Positions 1 to 7,313 of a stretch of 64,000 nucleotides of DNA are shown piece after piece. The notes beneath the pieces are model-generated. The model did not search any database, was not told where the DNA came from, and saw only the letters and a list, made by a program, of their open reading frames with translations. Position 1 is the stretch's first letter. Each line of letters opens with the position of its first letter. The stretch is from Pseudomonadota bacterium (GTDB lineage Bacteria; Pseudomonadota; Alphaproteobacteria; Sneathiellales; Sneathiellaceae): contig JANSXH010000004.1 in assembly GCA_024743055.1 (NCBI GenBank), positions 163,729 through 227,728 on the forward strand, in the 5' to 3' direction. Both the position numbers and the translations under genes were made by a program.

Positions 1-92
1 AGATTGATGCAGGTCGGACGGGAAATCTGTCGAGCGCCATACGGCTTTATGTGCTTCAGGACCTGCTTGATCGTGTAGATACCCCCGAATGA
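1..92 (+). CDS. Ribbon-helix-helix domain protein, C-terminal end (partial)
   Basis: The window opens inside a reading frame that runs from base 3 to a TGA at 90-92. The visible tail contains GRTGNLSSAIRLYVLQDLL, which resembles the end of the alphaproteobacterial ribbon-helix-helix family of COG4321 type, where an 'IDAGR..NLSSAIR.FVL' ending is common. Such genes usually sit beside a DUF4169 gene, and one follows here. The start and most of the protein lie outside the window. Assignment rests on about 29 residues plus context. Confidence 0.6.
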   Translation, partial: IDAGRTGNLSSAIRLYVLQDLLDRVDTPE

Positions 93-172
93 GGACTTAG
101 TTTTCGCTGGGAATAGCCGCCTGACACCCTATATTGAAGAGAACGGACCAATACCGGCAGGCGGAAAGAACC

Positions 173-385
173 ATGGGCGACGTTGTCAATCTGAATAAGT
201 TTCGCAAGAAGCGTAAAAAGGCTGAAGCAGAAAGTGTTGCTCGCGAAAATCGAACCCGGTTTGGCCGCACTAAACACCAACGCAAATCTGACGATGCCCG
301 GAAACGAAAAAATGTCACCGAGCTGGATCAGAAAAAACTACAGACCCCAACACAAACTGATGACAAAGATGGGTCTGAATATTAG
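173..385 (+). CDS. DUF4169 family small basic protein
   Basis: This 70-residue, strongly basic protein has the DUF4169 pattern: an N-terminal GDVVNLNKFRKKRKK segment, then ARENRTRFGRTK and a C-terminal LDQKKL. The family has no established biochemical function. It is found in alphaproteobacteria, often beside fumC or ribbon-helix-helix genes, which matches the fragment just upstream. I chose the ATG at 173 because a GGAAAGAA ribosome-binding site precedes it and it gives the family's usual start. The upstream in-frame ATG at 134 would add 13 atypical residues. Confidence 0.8.
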   Translation: MGDVVNLNKFRKKRKKAEAESVARENRTRFGRTKHQRKSDDARKRKNVTELDQKKLQTPTQTDDKDGSEY

Positions 386-491
386 CATTTTGTTCACATT
401 TTTTTCCTAAAAATGAACTGGTGTTGTCATAGATATGACTCAAGCTTCTTCTAGGTAAGGGCTCAGCTTTACCCTTACATTCCAATTGGAG

Positions 492-656
492 ATGGAAATG
501 GCAAACGCGTTGGAAAAACGTAACGAACCTGCTTTGACGGAACTGCTCTCAGATCCGGTCATGCTTGCTGTGCTAAAGCGAGATGGTCTTACTGTTGAAG
601 ACGTGAAAAAGGTTGTCAATTCCTATCAGATGAGTACGCGTACTAGGCCCTCCTGA
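492..656 (+). CDS. Small conserved protein, 54 aa
   Basis: An ATG frame from 492 to a TGA at 654-656 encodes 54 residues. Its core LSDPVMLAVLKRDGLTVEDV looks like a short two-helix protein; similar small proteins with an 'L.DPVM..LM..DG' core occur in alphaproteobacteria, but I know no function. A TTGGAG ribosome-binding site lies just before the start, and a second ATG at 498 is also possible. The gene stands alone in the gap between DUF4169 and the haloalkane dehalogenase. It was found by reading the sequence directly. Confidence 0.55.
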   Translation: MEMANALEKRNEPALTELLSDPVMLAVLKRDGLTVEDVKKVVNSYQMSTRTRPS

Positions 657-683
657 CCCAACACCCGCCGTCCTTCAGTTTTG

Positions 684-697
684 TGTGATATGTCACA
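684..697. promoter_or_regulatory. TGTGA-N4-TCACA inverted repeat upstream of the dehalogenase
   Basis: A perfect 5-bp inverted repeat TGTGATATGTCACA lies about 95 bp before the haloalkane dehalogenase start. The half-sites match CRP half-sites, but the spacer is 4 instead of 6. It may be an operator for a different dimeric regulator. Function is unproven. Confidence 0.25.
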
Positions 698-790
698 ATT
701 GCCTTCTTTTGTTGTGCAACTGTTCCCTCACACGCTATTATCTCTCATCTGGACCTTTCATGGGCACGTAACCGGAGAAGCAAACACGTC

Positions 791-1669
791 ATGACAGCTG
801 TTTCGAAATACAAGAAAAAGTCGGCGACAATCCGCGGTCTGAAGATGGCCTATATAGATGAAGGTGAAGGCGATCCGATTGTTTTCTTGCATGGAAATCC
901 GACCTCGTCCTACCTGTGGCGCAATGTCATGCCTCATCTGGAACAATGGGGTCGGGTCATCGCCCCTGACCTAATCGGCATGGGGGATTCAGAAAAGCTT
1001 CCTGAAAGCGGGCCCGATAAATATACCTTCAAAGAACATCGCAGTTTCCTTCACGACCTCCTCGCGTATCTCGATGTGACCCAGAATGTCACGTTAGTTA
1101 TTCATGACTGGGGATCAGCTCTTGGGTTCGATTGGGCCTATCAGAACCAGGGCGCGATGAAAGGGATTGCCTATATGGAAGGTATTGTCCAACCGGTCGC
1201 CAATTGGGATAATTGGCCAGAGGCAGCTCGTAATATTTTCCAAGGCTTTCGTAGTCCTGCCGGAGAGGATTTGGTCCTTGAGAAGAACATTTTCGTTGAG
1301 AGGGTCTTGCCCGGATCCATTATCCGTGATCTTGAAGAAGCGGAGATGAGAGAATATTTGCGTCCGTTCAGAAAGGCTGGAGAAGACCGACGACCAACAC
1401 TAACCTGGCCCCGCCAGATCCCGATTGCCGGAGAGCCTGAAGATGTGGTTGAGGTTGTCGATACCTATTCTAAGTGGCTGGCCACCTCAGACCTGCCCAA
1501 GCTGTTCATCAATGCAGATCCAGGTTCTATTTTAATTGGAGAGCAACGGGAGTTTTGTCGAAGCTGGCCAAATCAGACGGAAGTCACTGTGAAAGGGTTA
1601 CATTTCATTCAGGAAGACAGTCCGGATGAGATCGGTCAGGCGGTTGCGGAATTTCTCCGAAAAATCTAG
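791..1669 (+). CDS. Haloalkane dehalogenase (alpha/beta hydrolase)
   Basis: This 292-residue cytosolic alpha/beta hydrolase should cleave carbon-halogen bonds of haloalkanes by hydrolysis, giving an alcohol and halide. All expected catalytic positions are visible: nucleophile D106 followed by halide-binding W107 in [14 protein letters not shown], second halide ligand N36 in HGNPTSS, acid E130 in MEGIVQPV, and base H271 in GLHFIQED. Placing the acid after strand 6 is the pattern of the HLD-II (DhaA/LinB) subfamily. Length matches the family. A GGAGA element precedes the ATG. No other halo-organic catabolic gene lies nearby, so the natural substrate is open. Confidence 0.88.
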   Translation: MTAVSKYKKKSATIRGLKMAYIDEGEGDPIVFLHGNPTSSYLWRNVMPHLEQWGRVIAPDLIGMGDSEKLPESGPDKYTFKEHRSFLHDLLAYLDVTQNVTLVIHDWGSALGFDWAYQNQGAMKGIAYMEGIVQPVANWDNWPEAARNIFQGFRSPAGEDLVLEKNIFVERVLPGSIIRDLEEAEMREYLRPFRKAGEDRRPTLTWPRQIPIAGEPEDVVEVVDTYSKWLATSDLPKLFINADPGSILIGEQREFCRSWPNQTEVTVKGLHFIQEDSPDEIGQAVAEFLRKI

Positions 1670-1690
1670 CGCCTTGTTTAAGGAGACTGC

Positions 1691-2035
1691 ATGGCGTCAC
1701 AAATGAAAAAGATGAAGCTAAACGCATTGCAAAGTAAAACCCTGGTCCTTCTCCAGATACTGGCAAGGGATGAGGAAAGTTCTGCACCGGTCGAAGGAAC
1801 GGAGAACGTACGCATTACCCGCCTCCCTCATGCTCACGGCAATCACATGCATGTCGGGGAATTTGTTGTCTCTTCCAAAGACGCAAGCGGGCTTACAAAT
1901 AAATCCGTCTGGATCGCTCTCGCTCGAAAGGGCCTTGTTCAAGAAGGTTGGGAACAGGAAATTCAAATAACACCCGAAGGCCTCGCGTTTTCTACCGGCC
2001 TTGAAAGTAAGTTTGTCGAAATGTCAGATCACTAA
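1691..2035 (+). CDS. Conserved hypothetical protein, 114 aa
   Basis: The 114-residue product is not one I can name. It begins with a helix (KLNALQSKTLVLLQILARDE), then has a histidine-rich stretch LPHAHGNHMHVGEFVV, a second helix with ALARKGLV, and ends in ITPEGLAFS. The arrangement resembles a small winged-helix fold, with the histidine cluster as a possible metal site. It starts 22 bp after the dehalogenase with an AAGGAG ribosome-binding site and is followed 12 bp later by a cyclase gene, so the three genes are likely one transcript. No signal peptide or membrane segment is seen. Confidence 0.6.
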   Translation: MASQMKKMKLNALQSKTLVLLQILARDEESSAPVEGTENVRITRLPHAHGNHMHVGEFVVSSKDASGLTNKSVWIALARKGLVQEGWEQEIQITPEGLAFSTGLESKFVEMSDH

Positions 2036-2046
2036 AGGACAAGACA

Positions 2047-2916
2047 ATGGGCGCAAACACTGAAACTACTCAAGAAGATCGCAAGCTGACAACCATACTC
2101 TGCGCTGACGTCGTCGGTTACAGTAGATTGATGAGCCATAATGAAACCGAGACGTTACGCCAGCTCAAACAAACCCGTGAGGTGTTCCGAGCTTTTATTG
2201 AGCAGTATGGCGGGCGCATTATCAATATGGCTGGTGACGGGCTGATTGCAGATTTTTCAAGCGTTGTGAATGCCGTACATTGTGCCATTGAGACTCAGAA
2301 CAAGATTAATGATGACAGCAAGGCCATTCAGGACGATACCAAAATGCTGTATCGTATTGGCCTTAACCTCGGCGATGTCATCATTGAGGGGGACGATATC
2401 TTTGGTGAAGGCGTAAATGTCGCTGCCCGGCTGGAAGCTATGGCGCCAACAGGTGGGATTTGTATATCCGGCACAGTTTTTGATCAGGTCAAAAACAAGC
2501 TTCCCCAATCCATGGAGTTCCTCGGAGAAAAAACGGTGAAGAATATTTCCGAGCCCATTCCGGTCTATTCTATTGCCTTGACCAATTCACCAGACGAGAG
2601 TCGATCAGGTCAGGCTTCCTCTGAGACCACTGCCCAAAATGTGGAGGATGCTGAAGACGAACGGATCCGAAAACAAGTGCAAAAGGAATCAGCCTTTTAT
2701 CGGTTGGTGATGACATTCGGAGCGATTTCAGTCTTTCTGTTCATAATAAATATGGCCACATCCAGCGGTTATTGGTGGTTCCTCTGGCCAACGGGATCTT
2801 TCGCACTAATGCTAGCCTTAAGAGCTATCCCCATTTTTTGGAAAGGCAGCAATCTTGGTGAATGGGAGGAACGCAAGGTGAGTGAGCTTAAAGCCAAGAA
2901 GAAACGTCAGGCTTAA
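2047..2916 (+). CDS. Class III adenylate/guanylate cyclase with C-terminal 2TM domain
   Basis: Residues about 10-180 form a class III nucleotide cyclase domain: metal-binding ADVVGYS, GGRIINMAGDGLIADF with the second metal Asp, and GEGVNVAARLEAM carrying the catalytic Asn/Arg. After an acidic linker, residues about 205-289 carry two hydrophobic helices around GYWWFLWPTGS, matching the small 2TM domain. The protein would therefore be anchored by its C-terminus with the cyclase domain in the cytoplasm. It likely makes cAMP. Its end overlaps the stop of the convergent RTX gene by 4 bp. No sensor domain is visible. Confidence 0.85.
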   Translation: MGANTETTQEDRKLTTILCADVVGYSRLMSHNETETLRQLKQTREVFRAFIEQYGGRIINMAGDGLIADFSSVVNAVHCAIETQNKINDDSKAIQDDTKMLYRIGLNLGDVIIEGDDIFGEGVNVAARLEAMAPTGGICISGTVFDQVKNKLPQSMEFLGEKTVKNISEPIPVYSIALTNSPDESRSGQASSETTAQNVEDAEDERIRKQVQKESAFYRLVMTFGAISVFLFIINMATSSGYWWFLWPTGSFALMLALRAIPIFWKGSNLGEWEERKVSELKAKKKRQA

Positions 2917-5900
2917 GACTCGTCAACAACAATCCGCGACGCTAGATCGTCCAGCGCCTGAATATCCGGATTGGTGATATTCTCGAACGCGACTGTTAGA
3001 CCGCCATTCGCAGAAACCGTCAACACCGCTTCACCATTTTCTTCTGAAAGTGTCCAGGCATCTCCCTCTCCTCTATCACTGGAAAGCAAGCCAAGCTGGT
3101 CAAAAATCTCGTCCAGATTAACTGTATCAGCCTCAATATCGAAGTCAGTGATAACCGAACGCCCAAGATCATCAACGGTGAAGGCAAAAACGTCATTACC
3201 TTCGCCCCCTGTCAGGGTATCATTCCCGCCATTGCCCTGAAGTACATCATCTCCGCCAAGGCCAAGGAGGGTTTCACTATCTGAAGTTCCCTCCAATAAT
3301 TCAGCAAATTCTGTTCCTGTAATTTCTGTGGCTGCTGGCGCAAATGCCGCTGCTACTGCAAGGCCCGCTCCTGCAGATTCCACGAAATTGAACGAGAGTA
3401 GTGCGGTGCTAGTATCGCCATCTCCGTCAGTGATCGTATATTCAAAGACCTCAATATCACCGGCTACCGCAAACTTTGGCGCCTCATAGATATAGTTTCC
3501 GTCCTTATCAATGCTTATCCGGCCGCCAAGTTCCGTATCTACGATCAAGCTGTCGCCATTCTGCGGGATCGCAAAAAGCACGGAATCATAAATCAGGGAT
3601 GTGAGCGTTCCGCCATCAGCCCCCAATAAATCAGCGACGCCGGACGTAACCACATTGTCCACTTCAACAATAGGGACCGTTTCTTCAAGAACGGCTGACA
3701 AGTCGTTGGGATCTACAACTATCGTTGGTTGCTCACCGCCATTTTCGACCTTAGCAAGTTCCTCAGAGCTCGTGTTGTTCCCAATTCCAACCGCGATAAC
3801 TTCAACATTGTTTGCGTCCACGAAGTCCTGCCAGGAATTACCACCATCTGTTGGAACTTCCTGATTGGCCGTTGGTTCCCCATCCGAAACAAAGTAGACA
3901 ACTGAGTTATAACCGTCCAGATTCGGGTCAGCGAAATTCCCGGCCAGAACACCTTGCGCCCCGCCATCATCATTTGCAACCGCGGCGGCGTAGTTCGTCA
4001 ACCCAGTCGGAGTAAGGCTGCTAGAGCTATTTATAAATGCTTGAGCGTCGGAAATAGACGCCCCCTCAAACACTACGCTTGATGCAGTGGAAAACGCGAT
4101 AATTGTAATATTGAAAGTTCGAGCTTCCTGCCCGTACTGAGTTAGCAGATTGCTCACCGCCGCTTTCAGCACATCAATGCGTGACTCGTCGCCTCCCGAA
4201 ACAGATTCCCGCATAGACCCAGATGTATCAAGGGCAAAGACCAAGTTATAGGCCGGCAAATCCGGAGCCACCAAATCTGTTATATCCGGGCTGGCAATCG
4301 GAGCGTCATCTACCAAAGAGACCGTAAAAGAACCACTATCTGCAGTGCCATCGCCATCAACCACGCCAAAACTAAAGTTCAGCGCAATTGCATCCGGGCC
4401 CGCATCCGGATGATCCAGTACATCCGCAAGGGTTATCGAATATGCATAATTATCGCCAACACCAGTCGGGGCGAAATCCAGTGTAAAGACCGGCCTCGGC
4501 GCACCTCCATCCGCTGTCGCCGTCGCCGTCACCCGCTGGGTGACCCCGTCAGCCAGGGTCGAAAGATCATACTCAACCGTATCGCCGCGCGAAGTAAGAT
4601 CAGGAAGGCCGCTGATATCGAGGATAACTGTACCGCTGCCATCCAGACCAAGATCCACATCTACAGTGCCGGTCGCAGTGAGGGAATCTGGCGTTAAATC
4701 CGTTCCGCCAATCAAATCATCTTCGTTAAGGACCGCATCTGTCGCTGTTCCAACTAAGGGTGCACTGTCATCTACAACAATGGGCACCACATTTCCTGCG
4801 ACAGAGCCATTCTCATCAAGAGCAGTAAATGTCAGGCTAAAAGCAAGGCTACCGACAGGAGAACCAGTACTGTCAACATGGTCAAGCGGACCCTGCAGAG
4901 TAAAATCATACGTACCGTCCGCATTCAAGGTGACAGTGAAGACAGGCTGCCCGCCAGCTGTGCCAATGACAGTGCTTGTGCCAAGCCCTGTGAGCACGAC
5001 TGGTACGCCGCCCGATGTCAGATTGAGACCCGCAAAATCTGGCTGCGCCGCGTCAAAGCTAATGGACTCATATGTACCGCTTCCCCCTGTCAGCCCCAGA
5101 GACAGGCCTTCAACAGTTCCTCCACCATTTACTTCATCCAAACTTGCCGTATCAACTTCCTCAAATTCAAGTGGAGGCTCATTATCAGCAATATTGATCG
5201 TGAAGCTTGTATCGCCTTCCAGCACAGCATTGCTAGAGGCTCCAACGAGGTTGAGAGTAAGGCTTTCTGTTGGTTCAAAAACGCCATCATCCACTATCGG
5301 AATATCGATGGTAATAGTGGCCCCTGGTTCAAGGCCCGTCTCACCACCATCAAAGGTCGCAGTCTGAATTGCAGCGGTCGTATAGTCGGAGCCCGCTGTC
5401 GTCGTTCCACCCACGACATAATCAATTGACAGAGTGACACCGGGAGCCAAAGCCTTATCGAGCACAAGTTCGTAACTCAATACACCTGCGTCTTCCGAAA
5501 CAGTTGCACCGTCAGCAATTGCGACGCCATCAATTGTAGCTGCACCGAGGGTAACAATACCAATATCATCGTCGGTGATAACTACGACAGCCTGACTGAA
5601 GGCGACATTGATATCTGCATTATCAGCTCCAACCAGGGCGACAATGAAAAATTCAAGATCTTCAATGACTTCATCATCAACGACGCTGACGGAAAAACTT
5701 GCTGAAGTTTGTCCTGGTTCGATGACAACAGTACCGGTTCCACCGTCAATAAAGTCCACATCACCCGGTGCGCCACTACCCTCTCCGGTCGCCGTGCCAG
5801 GTCGAATTTCATAGGTAATGGTAACCGGAAGACCGGTTGGCTGATTCAGACTAATGAGGACTTCAAAGGAATCCAGATTGCCGCTTTCAGGGTCGATAAT

Positions 5901-7025
5901 AGCGTTGACGTTGAGCTCTGTCTGAACACCAACTCCGACAATTTCTTCAAGGTTATCAAGATCATCAAGACTAAACTGAGTTGGATCCAACAGATCGCCA
6001 GCACCAAGCAACTCACCTAGTTCCAGACCGCCAATAATGGCACCGGCAGCAAAATCCTGAAAATCCGCCCCGCCCCCATCAGTACGGCGCTGACCCGCTT
6101 CCGGTGCAACCTTGTCCGGGTCAAAGTTATCCTCATCATCAAACCATTCCGGATTGATAAGTCTGAGGGCTTCCCCGTAGATATTGAACAGTTGTTCACC
6201 TGTCAGAATAAACGGGACACTCGGCGGAGAGCTGAAACTGGTGACGACAACGGACTGGTTCGCAATACTTATTTCTTGAGATCCGCCTTCATTGACGACG
6301 ACAATGGCGCCTGTAAACAGGGTGAAAATGGATTCTTCACCAACGGCTTTCACCTGTCCGGACCAACTGGTCCCGCGAATTCCAATGGTGCCTACCGGGG
6401 TTTTGACACTGACATTTTCAGGATCGTCTTTAGCAATCTGTCCGCTCACTAGAGAGAAGACACCCTGAAGCAGAGAAATCCCGAATGTTCCATCCCCCCC
6501 GGAAGGATTATAAATCATCTCATCGAGAACCGCCCGACCGTTTTCCCCCATGGAAAACTGGGTGTCATCGGCGAAAACAATAGCGAATGAGGCTCCCGCC
6601 CCTGTTTCAAGCACGTCACCCTGAAAGACTGCCGCGCCTTCGACAAGCTCCTCTCGGGTGCCATCGGTATGCTGGACCGTTACCGTTCCGCTAAGATCTG
6701 TTATCTCGCCAATCGCCTGTCCAGCATCTGTTTGCGCCGTCGTCGTTTGGGCAACTGGTCCAGGACCAGCTAGTTTACTAACCACATCGTAAGAGAGCTT
6801 GGCACCGCCGACCGTCAACAGATCGGGGCCAGGGACCATACTGAAGTAGCCTTCAATCGTAATGAAGTCACCATTTTCAGAGGTAAGGGTCAGGTCCGTC
6901 CCGTCTCTTGCAAAATCCGCAATGAGGGGTTTGATCTCATTTCCGAGCTGGAGAGGGCCAGTTTCAGGGGCTGAATATTCAACCACTTGGTTACCGTCAG
7001 ACCTTGTTATATTAAAATCAAGCAT
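2913..7025 (-). CDS. Giant FecR / Calx-beta / vWA / RTX protein, probable type I secretion substrate
   Basis: This acidic protein of about 1370 residues has no Sec signal. In order I see a FecR domain (about 105-265, with VGTIGIRGTSWSG), two Calx-beta-like repeats (about 375-615, each ending near VVDD and ITDDD/IADNE), VCBS-like repeats (about 620-910), a von Willebrand A domain (about 925-1120, MIDAS DTSGS), RTX calcium-binding nonapeptides (GGDDVLQGNGGNDTLTGGEG, about 1265) and a C-terminal tail typical of type I secretion signals. It is probably exported by an ABC secretion system to the cell surface or medium as an adhesin or matrix protein. No T1SS genes are in the window. The ATG at 7025 follows an AGGAT site; a GTG lies one codon earlier. 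Confidence 0.85.
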   Translation of the reverse strand: MLDFNITRSDGNQVVEYSAPETGPLQLGNEIKPLIADFARDGTDLTLTSENGDFITIEGYFSMVPGPDLLTVGGAKLSYDVVSKLAGPGPVAQTTTAQTDAGQAIGEITDLSGTVTVQHTDGTREELVEGAAVFQGDVLETGAGASFAIVFADDTQFSMGENGRAVLDEMIYNPSGGDGTFGISLLQGVFSLVSGQIAKDDPENVSVKTPVGTIGIRGTSWSGQVKAVGEESIFTLFTGAIVVVNEGGSQEISIANQSVVVTSFSSPPSVPFILTGEQLFNIYGEALRLINPEWFDDEDNFDPDKVAPEAGQRRTDGGGADFQDFAAGAIIGGLELGELLGAGDLLDPTQFSLDDLDNLEEIVGVGVQTELNVNAIIDPESGNLDSFEVLISLNQPTGLPVTITYEIRPGTATGEGSGAPGDVDFIDGGTGTVVIEPGQTSASFSVSVVDDEVIEDLEFFIVALVGADNADINVAFSQAVVVITDDDIGIVTLGAATIDGVAIADGATVSEDAGVLSYELVLDKALAPGVTLSIDYVVGGTTTAGSDYTTAAIQTATFDGGETGLEPGATITIDIPIVDDGVFEPTESLTLNLVGASSNAVLEGDTSFTINIADNEPPLEFEEVDTASLDEVNGGGTVEGLSLGLTGGSGTYESISFDAAQPDFAGLNLTSGGVPVVLTGLGTSTVIGTAGGQPVFTVTLNADGTYDFTLQGPLDHVDSTGSPVGSLAFSLTFTALDENGSVAGNVVPIVVDDSAPLVGTATDAVLNEDDLIGGTDLTPDSLTATGTVDVDLGLDGSGTVILDISGLPDLTSRGDTVEYDLSTLADGVTQRVTATATADGGAPRPVFTLDFAPTGVGDNYAYSITLADVLDHPDAGPDAIALNFSFGVVDGDGTADSGSFTVSLVDDAPIASPDITDLVAPDLPAYNLVFALDTSGSMRESVSGGDESRIDVLKAAVSNLLTQYGQEARTFNITIIAFSTASSVVFEGASISDAQAFINSSSSLTPTGLTNYAAAVANDDGGAQGVLAGNFADPNLDGYNSVVYFVSDGEPTANQEVPTDGGNSWQDFVDANNVEVIAVGIGNNTSSEELAKVENGGEQPTIVVDPNDLSAVLEETVPIVEVDNVVTSGVADLLGADGGTLTSLIYDSVLFAIPQNGDSLIVDTELGGRISIDKDGNYIYEAPKFAVAGDIEVFEYTITDGDGDTSTALLSFNFVESAGAGLAVAAAFAPAATEITGTEFAELLEGTSDSETLLGLGGDDVLQGNGGNDTLTGGEGNDVFAFTVDDLGRSVITDFDIEADTVNLDEIFDQLGLLSSDRGEGDAWTLSEENGEAVLTVSANGGLTVAFENITNPDIQALDDLASRIVVDES

Positions 7026-7313
7026 CACCGAAATCCTAAAGGCCCGCCACAGTAGCCGTTATCGCCGACCTTCAAATAAACCTATCAAGGTCAGTCTTTT
7101 TATCTCTTGGTGAAAGAAAAGTTAGATTTCTTTATTAAAAAATTTAAATAAACAAAAAAACAAGAGATCACTGCGAAAAGTATTATAACATCAATATTTG
7201 AACTATGCCACATTTCGGACAAATTTCATAAAATTTTATGATTTATAGTTAATCGGGCAAAAATCTGTAAACTCTGAATTGTCTGTTTTTCGCGAAGTGG
7301 TTTAAGCTGAAGT
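7026..7313. promoter_or_regulatory. AT-rich divergent promoter region of the RTX and CHASE2 genes
   Basis: This gap of nearly 290 bp between two divergent starts is very AT-rich, with long A and T runs around 7130-7170, and must hold promoters for both genes. It contains a perfect 16-bp palindrome at 7226-7241. No other gene is visible in it. Confidence 0.6.
7226..7241. promoter_or_regulatory. Perfect 16-bp palindrome TCATAAAATTTTATGA
   Basis: The sequence equals its own reverse complement over all 16 bases. It lies about 73 bp before the CHASE2 cyclase start and about 200 bp before the RTX start. Position and symmetry suit an operator for a dimeric regulator shared by both genes. The regulator is unknown, and AT-richness raises the chance of coincidence. 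Confidence 0.4.

Noticed and set aside
684-697. CRP-like site TGTGA-N4-TCACA before the dehalogenase
   Set aside because: CRP sites need a 6-base spacer; here it is 4. Two cyclases nearby make it tempting, but spacing argues against CRP binding. It is kept only as a low-confidence palindrome.
4540-5367. 275-codon open frame on the + strand inside the RTX gene
   Set aside because: It is antisense to repeat-rich coding sequence, has low-complexity Ser/Pro/Val composition and no ribosome-binding site. The RTX frame explains the region.
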